DNA of 64,000 bases. Origin: Vesta saturnalis (lineage: Eukaryota > Arthropoda > Insecta > Coleoptera > Lampyridae). Each line of letters opens with the position of its first letter. The stretch's first letter is position 1. The stretch covers positions 6,976,001-7,040,000 of the forward strand of contig JARFJB010002472.1 in NCBI GenBank assembly GCA_036346205.1. Reading direction: 5' to 3'. The position numbers were made by a program, and so were the translations under genes. The notes under the pieces are model-generated. The model saw nothing but the letters and a program-made list of their open reading frames with translations. It was not told where the DNA came from and ran no database searches. Below, piece after piece: positions 25,481 through 36,730 of this stretch.

Positions 25481-26652
25481 TAAAATCAATTTTACTCAAG
25501 GGGCGCGACCCTGATACAAGTCCTACCTTACAAGAACCTCCTTATTAGAATACAATTTTGTATGACGGCGAAGGCCTACAGCTGTAAGATTAAGTTAGAA
25601 CAACATACAATTGCATCAAGGGGGCCACGATAGAGCTAAGCTCTAACTTGTCTTATAAGGTTAGGTTCCACACCATCTCCAGCCAGGGCGAAGGCCTGAG
25701 AACAAGTTGCGAAGCCCTACACGTGTCGCACAAGAACCTCCTTATTAGAAATACAACGTTTTAGGTAAAAGATCATCCAATGGCATGTGGCCATTTTAAA
25801 TCAATAGGGTCGATAATTTTAATAATAATATCTTATTAATTATGCAATTTCCAACATTGTATGCGTGTGGATTTGCCTAACCTCCAGGGCACTGTTCTTA
25901 ATATAGCCAGAAGGACCTTAATACCACCAAATAACCCTAGACCAGCCCCACCCTAAATACAACCTGTAGATAGGCATTAAATAAATGTAATAACAATCTC
26001 ATTTGATCAAAAATACGCTAATAAAATAAAATGGGAAATACAGTCAATGTGTACGTGATTATTATTATCTAATCAATTTTTAAATAATATCTGATAAACA
26101 AGTTCTAATAAATGTTAATAGTAAAACACAAAATTAAATAAACTATCTTTACATCATTTCAGGCTAAAAATAATTAATTAATAAAATAATTAAAGATCAT
26201 AATCATCTTAAAGCTATCAGATTAAGAATTTCCTAGGATAATTAATTAATAAAATAATTAAAAGATCACCATCTCAAAATAAGGGTAATAAATACGGTCC
26301 TTCACGTATGCCATTAAAATCAAAAACTTTAATTAGGGATGAAAATAGGTTGAAAATGCGGTCTCACACGTGAGTGTAAAAATAAGGGTTGAAAACACGA
26401 TTTCGCACGTGCGCAAGTAAAAATAATTAGGTTGAAAAGGGCCTTCGAAAAGAAAGGATACGGTCTCACACGAGGGTATATAAAATAAGGGTTGAAAATG
26501 CGGTCTCACACGTGGATGTGCAAAAATAGGGTGAAAACACGTCCTACACGTAAGCGAGTAAAAATAAGGTGGAAAATCCGGTCCCACGTGGGCATATAAA
26601 AAGTGAAAGGGGCCAGACGTAAAAAAGGAGTGGGATGGTGTCTACTACCTAT

Positions 26653-27025
26653 ATATGTAGTTCTTCATTAAAGTTCTATATGATATCCATGGTATTTGTG
26701 GGCATTTAGTATATTTTTCATGCTAGAGTTTTTTATATCAGTCATATGTAATATTTCTGAAATGCTTACATGAGGGTTTTCTTTGACTGCAAGTAAAACT
26801 GTAAGTTGGTTTTCGTCATTTGTCACTGCTTTATTAGCTACTCTCAGTTTTTTAAATTTAACACTACCTGTTTCTTCAAATCTTTGCAAAAGATGTTGAA
26901 ACGCCTTAGGTCGCGGCTTTTTTTTCAGTATCGGGATATCTTACTGCATAAATTTTACTTGCCAGTAAGAAATTTTTTGACATTTTCCAAGAATAAAAAT
27001 CATTAAAACCATTTCCTGAATATTT
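26653..27025 (-). pseudogene. Element H transposase, N-terminal part
   Basis: Minus strand: a start region with MIFILGKCQK, IYAVRYPDTEKKPRPKAF, QRFEETGSVKFKKLRVANKA, then VLLAVKENPHVSISEI and YHGYHIEL. These are the paired HTH DNA-binding regions of the family. It stops at the edge of giant element 1 and continues at 20533. A frameshift near 26950 and stops near 26668 break it. Other frames at 26806-27135 are shadows. Confidence 0.8.
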
Positions 27026-27419
27026 AAAATCTTTTTCAATGCTTTAAATAAATTAAAACACAAATTAGGTTTAAACTGAATAAAAATTATTATTAAAACC
27101 ATTTTTCTTTTTTCAACGGAATATTGCCATGGCACTCTTGTTTTTTAATTCCAAATAAACTTTGTTATTTGATCCGCAACCAATTTAAATTTACAAAAAG
27201 ACGCAGAAAATGGTAAAGTTGATTTGAACATAATCAAATTGAGTACTTAAAAAATTTTACTAAGGGCTGATTTAAATTTGGAAATTTCATTAAGGACAAA
27301 TTTAAATTTGCTTTGAAAGAGTGACTTGTGTAAAAGTATGCACAAATTCTGTTAAATTTAGAATAATTTAATTCAGTCAATTTGTAGTTGTTATATTAAC
27401 TCTTGTTTTATACTTAGCA

Positions 27420-28269
27420 TGAAAGAGAATGCCATTATTTTATAAATTAATACAACTTGATTAAAAAATTCTTTAGTATGAAACTACAATTCCATGACCA
27501 TCTTTATACGTTTACATGTACAAAAAGACGTAAAAAATAAAATCTTTGATCTCAACATATTCAAATTGAGTATTTTCAGAAATTTTACTAAGCACTGATT
27601 TAAATTTGCCTAGAAGCAAGAGTGTTTTATGCATTAATTTTGTTCTAAAAAGTCTGTTAAATTTAAAATAAGTCATTAAAGCAATTTATAATTGTTATAC
27701 TAACTCTCGTTTTTACTTGAATTTTTTTAGTAAGTAACTGCAATCCAATGGGTAATTTAATACCTCTATTTTCAGTCTTATTGTAGTACAATCGCAATTT
27801 CACAAGTAAAATGAAAATATTTTGAAAATTATTAATTTTAGGTATAAGACATGCTTAATGAAAAAGTAAGAATATCAAACGAGATATCGAATAACATGGT
27901 ACATCACGGGAGGGTGGGGGCGCCATAAAAAAATTTTAAAACAAACAAAAGTCGCCCAACAAATCAGTGGCGGCGGCCCCAAGTGGGATATTTTTTTGAA
28001 AACAATTGAATATCTCTTAAAGCAAAGGACCTATACAATTTAGTATTAAATGAAAGCGTATCTAATGGGATTTCAAAAATGTAATAATATATAGGGCGTT
28101 CCATTTAAAAAGTATAAGTTTAGTTTGCTCCAATAACATGAAACACTCTGTATGATCCAAATATTTTTAAAATGTAGCCTATTGATATCTACCCCTGGTC
28201 TAAAAATCATTTCTCTAACTAATTTCGTCCTTATACAAACCTCCTCCCCCTCCTCGATTCACCACCCTG
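27420..28269 (-). repeat. Right inverted arm of element H
   Basis: Inverted match to 18875-19570; ends CACCCTG at 28269 followed by TA. Confidence 0.72.
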
Positions 28270-28274
28270 TATAT

Positions 28275-28420
28275 TGGATTACTCAGTGGCTCAGCCGTAA
28301 AGGTGTCATGCTTGTAAGTGAAAGTTATCAAAGATCGAAGCTGAGAGTAGTCAAAAAATCGTAATAATTGAATTCGGCTCAAGTGCGAAATCACTTGTTA
28401 ACTTTATATTCATTATGATC
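28275..28420 (+). mobile_element. tRNA-derived SINE fragment, copy 3
   Basis: A-box-like TGGCTCAGCCGTAAAGG (near 28289), a degraded B box (AAGATCGAAGC near 28331), then the same tail as the copies at 11071 and 16031, here on the plus strand. It starts a few bases beyond element H. Confidence 0.65.
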
Positions 28421-28469
28421 CTACTTTATTGTACGGTATTGTTTTGTATTAGTAACTAAATGATAAGGA

Positions 28470-28735
28470 TTATGATAGTAGACTAAATCATTGTCATTGG
28501 TTACTACGCATAATTTGGGAAGATCCAAAATAGAAAAAAATTGTTGGACGGATGAGACCACGAATACTGGACAAGTAAACCTGAATAATATCTATAGTAG
28601 TCTTAGGAAAATCCTTACTGGATCCGACCAGTCTACCATCAACATTGGTGGAGCATACGAACTAAATGTCCGTCAGTTCTTAAATGAACAATATCCTAAG
28701 AAAATAACGAAAATCGATCAAAGCATTCTGTAGTT
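28470..28735 (+). pseudogene. Mariner-like transposase fragment with internal deletion
   Basis: NCWTDETTNTGQVNLNN resembles the first catalytic motif block (TDE-T-F, then VN-N), and LNVRQFLNEQYPKK resembles the segment after the second catalytic Asp. The stretch between is deleted and the QQDGAP motif is lost. Short and old. Confidence 0.5.
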
Positions 28736-28739
28736 GTTA

Positions 28740-29820
28740 TACAAAAAAAATTCTAAAACGCTTCCCCCATTTTAAAAACATCCTCTAGAGGAAATTTTTG
28801 AAGCTTAGAAATATTTTTAGTTCTGTGTATTGTACTATTTTTGGTTCTATCTTTTTCATGGTATATTTATAGTATCTTTTTATTTTAATTTCTTGGAGGC
28901 CAAACTTATATTGTGTAATGACTGTTGGTTCTCCTTATTGTAATCATGTTAATGGGCGTTTTAAAGTATATGCCATTTGTTGTCGAACCTTAAATAATTA
29001 GTGTATTGTCTAGTTTTTATTGCTTGTTTTCAATCTTCTGAAATCTTTTTCAACCAGCAAACCTGAAACTTTATTAATAAATTTGGAAATTTTCTATTCC
29101 ATTCACTGTTTGCAGCTCGTCGCATGGATGTACGTCTATCTCGTTTTGTTCTGCCAAAGGCACAAGGTGATTTACTGGTACCATCATTCTTCCTTTTGGC
29201 GTTTTTTGAACACGGTAGACCGCGTCATTTATTTATTTATAGATAAACCAAGTCGTCAGGTTAAGGCTCTTATGTAATACTGACATTTAATTCTTTACCT
29301 GACTTTGTAGCAAACTTCAGATCGCACGGTAATCTAATTTTCGGCTTTAAGGCGTAGGTTCAAATCGCATTATTGACAACCATGTTATGTTCATTTAACC
29401 TTTATTATTTAGAATTCATTTATAAATAATAGAAATTAAGGTCATATATTAAATAATGCTTAACTACAGATTAATTAAGACTAACAAGAAAATCGACACA
29501 TTCATTTATGTAGCATTTAAGTAACATTTAAATCAGAACTGAACTCACCAGTAACGGTTCGTTATAGTTATACGTTCATACGCCTACCGTTTAATGGCAA
29601 ACTAAACATTAACAAAGCCATGGCCGCAAATATTTAAATTTAGTATTTATTTTTACAATTATAGCAACATATGGAATAACGTGCAAATATTTTTGACTAA
29701 ACTACTTAAATCACTATAAACTGGATAGGTAGTTTAATAAAACGTAAAGTGTCATTTTTACAATAACAAGGTAGGACAGTGTACATATTATATATTACAA
29801 AGTTTTCAATAGAAACAAAA
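28740..29820. other. No gene; one tRNA-like patch
   Basis: AT-rich. Near 29352-29372 GCGTAGGTTCAAATC fits a tRNA B box and resembles the patch at about 745, but no convincing A box or cloverleaf can be drawn. Confidence 0.45.
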
Positions 29821-29823
29821 AAA

Positions 29824-30170
29824 CTATTGATCTAAACGTTTTTCTAGTTCTAAGCCATTCAATACTAAGATATAAGGATACACTAATCCTGTGGCTTCTA
29901 TACTATCCTTAGCTAAATTTTTATAAACTATCGAATTAAGGAAAACTACCTGGGACCGCCGAGCTACACGTATCATAAGCGACTTCTCAATCTTTGAAAA
30001 TACCAACTAGCGATTGTCCACTTTCCCAGATCGATATCCTGGATCCAATAGTTTACACCTTTCTAATACAAGAACAAACTCAACACCTGGATCAAGATTT
30101 TGCATAAAGGCAACAGCGGAAGGGATAGAAAAATATTAACCATTGATAGAAAATAATGCAACATTTTTAC
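29824..30170 (-). pseudogene. Unrecognised coding-like remnant
   Basis: The minus strand has a long frame with one stop near 30007 and non-repetitive, protein-like composition: LDPGVEFVLVLERCKLLDPG, then SLMIRVARRSQVVFLNSIVY, ending LVLNGLELEKRLDQ. I do not recognise the family; it could be a mobile-element protein or chance. Confidence 0.25.
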
Positions 30171-30579
30171 TTCTATTTTAAACATAGCTCACACAAGAGT
30201 TCATGGATCGAATCTAAATACTTTGCCAATAAGAAATATCTTCTGGGTAGTTCTAAATCATTTAAGGTGCTTTCGGCATACACTTAGTTTTTGAAGTATG
30301 TTTCGCTTTGAAACTTTTCTAGGATTTTAGAAAGTGATAATTGGTCAGGCGGGTGTGGTGAGTGAGTCACAGTTTCATAAACCAGATGGTTCAATGTATA
30401 CTCAAGCGTTTACGTGGAGCAGAATAGGTATCGTTACTCTCGGATTCAAGCAACTATCGTGATCGGTCCGTTAACTTAGTACCACCATTTCAGATTTTAG
30501 GTTCCAAATTGTATGCACTAGATTCCACATATCGAGTGCCAAGTAGTGCTACTTTTAGTTTTTCGAGCTGCACTATAGG

Positions 30580-31560
30580 TTTACAAAAGATCCGCTTATT
30601 TTCAAGAGGTGTTATGTTAACGCCGACACCACCATTATACCCCAAAACTCTCAAAACCAAGTTCCTTACGTTAGCGCTAGCTAGCGCCTAAGTTAGTGGT
30701 CACCTTACAATAACTTTGGGGCAATATTTTGTAGAACCACCCTTGTGCGCTCTTGAGCTACTGCTACCTAGCGCCGTTGAAATTTTTAAGTTAAACTTGT
30801 CGTTATAAAGTAATAATTTCCCTTTTCCGATAGTGCTGTGTTAACGGTAGCATCACCATTATGAGCTGGAACGTGTAAAATATAGTGCCTTAGACTAGTG
30901 CTGGTTGACGCTATAGTTTTGAAATCCAGCACCACCCACGAAATACTTTGAAGACATCTTTCTCTACCACTACCATTTTGACATTGACGATATTAATTTG
31001 GATATGTGCTCTGTTAAGCTAGCGTCATTTAACACCACTGAATTTTTTTATCTTAAACTTGTAATAAATATATTGAATTTTCTTTTCAGAATATGTTAAC
31101 GCTAACACAAGGTTCGGACCCCAAGTTTAGGGTTCATAACTTTGAAACCTAGAGCCACACCTCAATAATTGTAAAAGCGATTTATCATACAACTGAATTT
31201 TTTTATCTTAAACTTGTAATAAATATATTGAATTTTCTTTTCAGAATATGTTAACGCTAACAAAACCATTGCTATCTACAAGGTTCGGACCCCAGGTTTA
31301 GGGTTCATAACTTTGAAACCTAGAGCCACACCTCAATAATTGTAAAAGCGATTTATCATACAACTGAATTTTTTTATCTTAAATTTGTAATAAATATATT
31401 GAATTTTCTTTTCAGAGTATGTTAATGCTAACACAACCATTGTTTCCATAAGGTTCGGACCCTAGGTTTAGGGTTCATAACTTTGAAACCTAGAGCCACA
31501 CCTCAATAATTGTGAGGGACATTTATTGTAGCACTACATTTGTGATAAAATTTATTTTTT
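30580..31560. repeat. Satellite-like array, unit about 170 bp
   Basis: GGTTCGGACC recurs at 31111, 31282 and 31452 (spacing 171 and 170 bp). Each unit also holds TTTTTTATCTTAAA, GAATTTTCTTTTCAGA, ATGTTAACGCTAAC and AGAGCCACACCTCAATAATT. Older, diverged units can be traced upstream near 30590 and 30780. The three good units are more than 90 percent alike. Confidence 0.85.
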
Positions 31561-32411
31561 CAAAATAAGAGCATGTCGTATCTAATAGGATAAATGCTAT
31601 TAATATCGATTTATATTTTAATAAAGCTACAATAAAATACGAACGGTTGTACGTTTGTTATCTTTATGGAAAGAGTTTCAAGTTATATAATAATTGAATT
31701 TATTGAACTCAATTTATTTTTCGCCAAATATTACAGTTATAGGTTCAATCAAGCCCTGGAGGCTTATCGATGGGCCCCTAATTTTAACTGCAATAAAGGT
31801 AATTTACGTACATTATCACCTAGTAAGTAAATTGATACTTTTTCGCTTATAACATCTCTTTGTCGTCTTGTGGTGTGATGTCTTAGAAGCTTGCATGTTT
31901 GCAAGTTTACGGGTCTGGGTATTTACATGTTCGCCAGTTTCTTTGGTTTTTGTGGTGTGATGGCTAAGTTTATTGATTTCTTTGTTTATGTGTTTACTTG
32001 TTTGTTGCATATTTTGCTTGTGTTTTGGAGTTTATGAGTGTTCACTTGCATGCAGTTTCTTGGTTCTTGGGTGTTTGTAAGTTTGCGCGTTTACGTGTTT
32101 CCTAGTTTCTTTGGTTTTTGTCGTGTGTTGGCTAACTTTTTTTATGATTTTTTTTGCTCCCTCGATTTGTTTGTGTGTTTAGATGTATATTTGTTTGCGG
32201 TTTGTATGTTAGCTAGTTTGCGTGTGTTGGATAGTTTGCTGGTGGTTTTTTGTATGTTTGAGGGTTTTCATGTTTGGTTACTTGTTTGGTTTGTCTTCTG
32301 GTGTCTGGCAATTTTGTTGATTGGTTTGTGTTTTGACTTGCTGGTAACGTTTTTAGTTGTTTGCGCGTTTGGATGTTTACTTGTTTACGTGTTTGTATGT
32401 CAGCTAGTTTG
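31561..32411. other. No gene; T/G-biased run-in to the GT block
   Basis: From about 31860 the plus strand becomes T/G-biased with repeated TGTTTGC and GTTTACGTGTTT words. The apparent 145-residue frame at 32038 lacks any domain and is biased low-complexity sequence. Confidence 0.5.
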
Positions 32412-32718
32412 CGTGGTGACTGTGAGTGTGAGTGTAAGTGTGAGTGTGAGTGTGAGTGAGTGTGAGTGTGAGTGATGTGATGTGAGTGTGATGTGAGTGT
32501 AGTGGAGTGTGAGTGTGAGGTGGATGTGTGTGGTGGAGTGTGTGACTATGTGTGTGTGTGTGTGAGTGGTGTGAGTGTGATGTGAGTGTATGAGTGTTGT
32601 GAGTGTGATGTGTGTGTGAGGAGTGTGTGTGGAGTGTGTGGATGTGTGGTGAGTGTGAGTGAGTGTGAGTGTGTGTGGTGTAGTGTGTGTTGTGTGTGTG
32701 GTGTGTGTGTGTGTGTGT

Positions 32719-32763
<45 letters not shown>

Positions 32764-33642
32764 TGTGTGTGTAGTGTGTGTGTGTGTGTGTTTGTTGTGT
32801 GGTGTGGTGTGATGTGTGTGTGTGTGTGTGTGTGTGAGGTGTGAGTGTGAGTGTGAGTGTGAGTGTGAGTGTGAGTGTGAGTGTTTGTGTGAGTGTGGAG
32901 TGTGGTGTGGTGTGGTGTGAGTGTGAGTGTGAGGTGAGTGTGAGTGTGTGTGGTGTGGTGTGGTGAGTGTGAGTGTGAGTGTGGTGTGGTGTGGTGTGAG
33001 TGTGGTGTGGTGGATGTGTGTGTGTGGTGTGTGAGGTGAAGTGAGTGTGGAGTGTGAGTGTGGTGTGAGTGTGGAGTGTGAGTGTGTGTGTGTGTGAGTG
33101 TGAGTGTGGTGTGAGTGGAGTGTGAGTGTGAGTGTGAGTGTGAGTGTGAGTGTGAGTGTGAGTGTGTGGAGTGTGGTGTGTGAGTGTGAGTGTGAGGGTG
33201 TGAGTTTAGGAGTGTGAGTGGTGAGTGTGTGGTGTGAGTGTGAGTGTGGTGTGTGTGTGGTGTGGTGTGGTGTGTGTGTGTGGTGTGTGAGTGTGGTGTG
33301 TGGTGTGTGAGTGTGTGAGTGTGGTGAGTGTGAGGTGTGAGTGTGAGTGTGAGTGTGGGGTGTGGAGTGTGAGTGTGGTGTGAGTGAGTGTGAGTGTGAG
33401 TGTGAGGTGGTGAGTGTGAGTGTGAGTGTGAGTGTGGTGAGTGTGAGTGTGAGGTGAGGTGTGAGTGTGAGTGTGAGTGTGAGGTGTGTGTGTGTGTGTG
33501 TGTGGGAGTGTGAGTGTGAGTGTGAGTGTGAGTGTGGTGTGGGTGTGAGTGTGAGTGTGAGTGTGTGTGAGGTGGTGGAGTGTGAGTGTGAGTGTGGAGT
33601 GAGTGTGAGTGTGGGTGTGAGTTTGAGTGTGAGTGTGATGTG

Positions 33643-33720
<78 letters not shown>

Positions 33721-34290
33721 TGTGGTGTGGTGAGTGTGAGTGTGAGTGTGAGTGTGGTGGTGAGTGTGAGTGGTGAGGAGTGTGATGTGAGTGTGGAGTG
33801 TGGTGTGAGTGTGGTGTGAGGAGTATGTGAGTGTGAGTGTGTGGTGTGGTGTGAGTGTGATGTGTGTGTGTGTGTGTGGGTGTGGGAGGTGTGTGTGGTG
33901 TGGTGTGGTGTGGTGTGGTGTGAGGTGTGTGTGTGGTGTGGGTGGGTGAGGTGTGGGTGTGAGTGTGGTGTGGGTGTGGGTGTGGGTGTGAGGGTGGTGT
34001 GGAGGGTGTGAGTGTGGGTGGGTGTGAGTTTGGTGTGAGTGTGAGGGTGTGGTGGAGGTGGTGTGAGGTGGTGGTGTGGTGTGAGTGTGTGTGTGTGTGT
34101 GTGTGTGGGTGTGTGTGTGTGGTGTGGTGTGGTGTTGGTGTGGTGTGGTGGTGTGGTGTGGTGTGGTGTGTGTGTGGGAGTGAGTGGGGTGGGTGAGTGG
34201 GTGAGTGTGAGTGTGGGGAGTGTGGGTGGTGGGTGAGTGTGGGGGTGGGGGGTGTGGTGTGAGGTGGGTGGGTGTGGTGGGGGTGGGGGG

Positions 34291-34332
<42 letters not shown>

Positions 34333-34958
34333 TGTGTGTGTGTGTGTGGGTGTGTGTGGTGTGTGTGTGTGTGTGTGGTGTGTGTGTGTGGGTGTGGTGT
34401 GGTGTGGTGTGGTGTGGTGGGGGGTGGTGTGGGGGGTGGGTGGGGTGGGGGTGTGGTGTGGTGTGGGGGGTGGTGTAGTGTGGTGTGGGTGTGGTTTGTG
34501 GTGTGGTGTGGTGTGGGGTGTGGGTGGGGTGTGGTGTGGTGTGGTGTGTGTGTGTGTGTGTGTGGGGTGGGGTGTGGGTTTGTGGTGTGGTGTGGTGTGG
34601 TGTGTGGTGTGGTGTGGTGTGGTGTGGTGGGGGTGTGAGTGTGGAGTGGGTGTGGTGTGGTGTGTGTGGTGTGGGTGGTGTGAGTGTGAGTGTGGTGTGG
34701 GGTGTGGTGTGGTGTGGGGGTGGTGTGGTGTGTGTGGTGTGGGTGTGGGTGGGTGGGGAGGTGTGAGTGTGGGGTGGGGTGGGTGTGGTGTGGGTGTGAG
34801 TGGGGGGGTGTGAGTGAGGTGTGTGGGTGTGGTGTGGGTGGGTGTGTGGGTTGGGGTGGAGTGTGGTGTGGTGTAGTGTGGTGTGGTGTGTGTGTGTGTG
34901 TTGTGTGTGTGTGTGTGTGTGTGGTGTGTTGTGTGTGTTGTGTGTGTGTGTGTGTGTG

Positions 34959-35004
<46 letters not shown>

Positions 35005-35440
35005 TGTGGTGTGGTGTGGTGTGGTGGTTGTTTGGTGTGGTGTGGTGTGGTGTGGTTTTTTGTGGTGTGGTGGTGTAGGGGTTTTATGTTTTTTTTTATG
35101 TTTTTGGTTGGTTTTTGTTGGGTTTTTGTTTTTGGGGTGGAGTGGGGAGGTGGGGGTTGGGTTTGGGGTGGGGTTGGTTAGGGGGGGTTTATTGAGGTTT
35201 GGGGGGTTTTTTTTGGTTTTTGGGTGTTTTTGGGGGGGGTTTTATTATTTGGGATTGGTGGGGGGTGTTGTGGTGGGTTTTTGGTGGTTTTGTTTTGGTG
35301 GGTTTTTTTTTTTGGGGTGTGGGGTTTTTTTTGGGTTATTTTTTATTGGGTGGGGTTGGATGGGGTATTGGGGGGTTTATTTTAAAAGGTTATTATTTGG
35401 GTTATTAAATTTTTTTATTTAATTGGATTTGGGTTGGGAG
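32412..35440 (+). repeat. 3 kb G/T-only block: (GT)n, (GTGTGAG)n, (GTGTG)n, then poly-T/G
   Basis: The plus strand is almost only G and T. Zones: GTGTGAG units (32412-33650), a pure GT tract (about 33640-33720), GTGTGGT and GGGTGTG units (33900-34880), GT tracts (34280-34420, 34890-35010), then T-run/G-run sequence (35040-35440). Almost no C on this strand. All Val-Cys and Val-Ser frames through it are artefacts of the repeat. Runs of G suggest G-quadruplex potential. Confidence 0.95.
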
Positions 35441-35811
35441 CGAAGCCAATCATTAATGCTTCGTTAGAGCTTTTTTAGTGCATATACTTTGCATCAGCAG
35501 AAACTGTCGTTTCCAAGAAATATATACCCCCTTTCGCCGTTCTCTCATCTACTAGTAGACCACTAATTTTTCAAGATTTTAAATTAAGGTGTTACACAAT
35601 ACGTAGCTATTGTAAGTTGGTCAATTTGGCGTATAGGTGAATGGTTTAAGTCTACTATTACTACTACTTTTATAGCGATTAAGATTTTTTGCCTGAATTA
35701 TTGTACACAGATAAGGGCTGGACATGGTTTCTCAAGTGAATTTTTCCTTTAAATAAAGAAATTATTTTCAATTGGTATCGTTGTTATTGATATTTTAACT
35801 TTATATAAAAA

Positions 35812-36260
35812 AATGAATGTTGTCCTTTATGCGTTCCTACACCATTCATCCGATTCCGATGAAACCTTGGTGGGTTGTTGTTCGTGCGCCTGTTAAAAAA
35901 GTGGTTAATTTTATTGAAATTTTGGACACGATGAGTGCTTTTGCGTTATTCACTTTTATGCAAAAAATGGGAGGTGAGGGTTTATCCATAAATCTGAACA
36001 CTTTTCTACGCCTCTGAATGAATAAATAGATAATGCAAAAGCAGTCCGATTTTATACCCCCACTTTATTTCATATAAAAATATAGATAGGGCAAACACTC
36101 CCGATATCCAATATTTCATTAAAATTGAGTCACAGTTTTCTCAGTTTACCGACCCCCCTCCTGTTTCTTCAGATAAAAATATTGATAACGGACCACTCAT
36201 TCATCTAAATCGGATGAATGATTTAGGAACGCATAAAGCACAACCAAACAAACCAACATT
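35812..36260. mobile_element. MITE-like element with about 45 bp inverted ends
   Basis: TTTATGCGTTCCTACACCAT with CATTCATCCGATTCCGATG on the left is mirrored by ATCGGATGAATGATTTAGG and AACGCATAAAG on the right. About 440 bp, non-coding. Confidence 0.65.
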
Positions 36261-36310
36261 AACAGAAAGATTCACTTAAAAGTCCAGGAAAAGTCTTTCT
36301 GATTGTTTGC

Positions 36311-36730
36311 TTGACTGTGTGCAATCATTTAGGCCAACTAATTATAAGCTATAACAGCAGTAGTGAATTTAAACCTTCAAATGGTAGGCCACTTGATCAA
36401 CTTGCAATAGCTAAGTATTATGTGACACGTATACTTACATTTAAAATCTTGAAAAAACTCAATAACGGCGGGACGTCCACAGTGGGTATTTGTTTCTTGG
36501 AAACGGTTGGTTTAGCTGGTGCGAAGTATACAGCCCTAAGAAGCACTAACAAAGCTCCAACAATTGGCACCAATCCGGTGGTTAGTACTTTCAATAACGG
36601 TGAGACGTCAGCATAAGAGAGTATCTATTTCTAGTAAACGGCTGGTTTCAATAATGCAAAGTGTACAGCACTAATGGTTAGTAACAGTCCGCCCGTTAGT
36701 GTTTGTACCGTGCTATCTTCATGAACATGC
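36311..36730 (+). other. Coding-like segment with a 132 bp tandem duplication
   Basis: A 101-codon frame (36311-36616) continues, after stops, into a second diverged copy of its own last 44 residues. The repeated unit starts at NNGGTSTVG / NNGETSA and contains GAKYTAL / NAKCTAL and APTIGTNPV / PPVSV. The DNA words AATAACGGCGGGACGTCC and AATAACGGTGAGACGTCA are 132 bp apart, a multiple of three. I do not recognise the protein; it may be a decayed exon or a repeat with coding-like bias. Confidence 0.35.

Larger units (their letters stand above)
20534..26646. mobile_element. Giant inverted-arm element 1 (Polinton-like termini, non-autonomous)
   Basis: Termini: AGTAGAAGGCCGGCACCATC on the left, GATGGTGTCTACT on the right. 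It interrupts transposase H, whose reading frame joins on either side of a 6 bp duplicated site (ACCATA at 20528-20533 and an eroded copy at 26647-26652). Arms 20534-22225 and 24490-26646 are inverted copies; the left arm lacks about 500 bp present near 24890-25400 on the right. The outer 300 bp of each arm hold 40-60 bp tandem units starting at CACGTG. No polymerase, integrase or capsid gene is visible. Confidence 0.8.
24490..26646 (-). repeat. Right arm of giant element 1
   Basis: Inverted copy of the left arm, longer by about 500 bp. On the plus strand a donor-like AAAGGTAAGCG (near 24728-24738) is followed directly by the (TA)n tract. Confidence 0.82.
18875..28269 (-). mobile_element. Mariner-like element H, split by giant element 1
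   Basis: Arms 18875-19570 and 27420-28269 are inverted copies (for example AGCATGTCTTATACCTAAAAT near 19276 against its complement near 27840, and the CGACTTTTATT/GTCGCCC pair near 19110 and 27945). The right end is CACCCTG/TA; the left terminus is eroded. The transposase lies on the minus strand in two pieces separated by the 6.1 kb insert at 20534-26646. Without the insert the host is about 3.3 kb. Confidence 0.78.

Noticed and set aside
29824..30006. Intact host gene
   Set aside because: A coding-like run exists but has a stop within its extension, no start context, no splice pattern and no recognised family; kept only as a weak remnant.
30580..31560. CRISPR-like array
   Set aside because: Units are about 170 bp, contiguous and without unique spacers, in a eukaryotic context; it is a satellite.
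32038..35422. Long Val-Cys, Val-Ser and Gly-Trp frames in the G/T block
   Set aside because: The G/T-only strand contains few stop codons; several frames are open at once and none has protein-like composition.
32412..35440. Telomeric repeat
   Set aside because: Units are GTGTGAG, GT and GGGTGTG, not TTAGG; there is no regular telomere unit.
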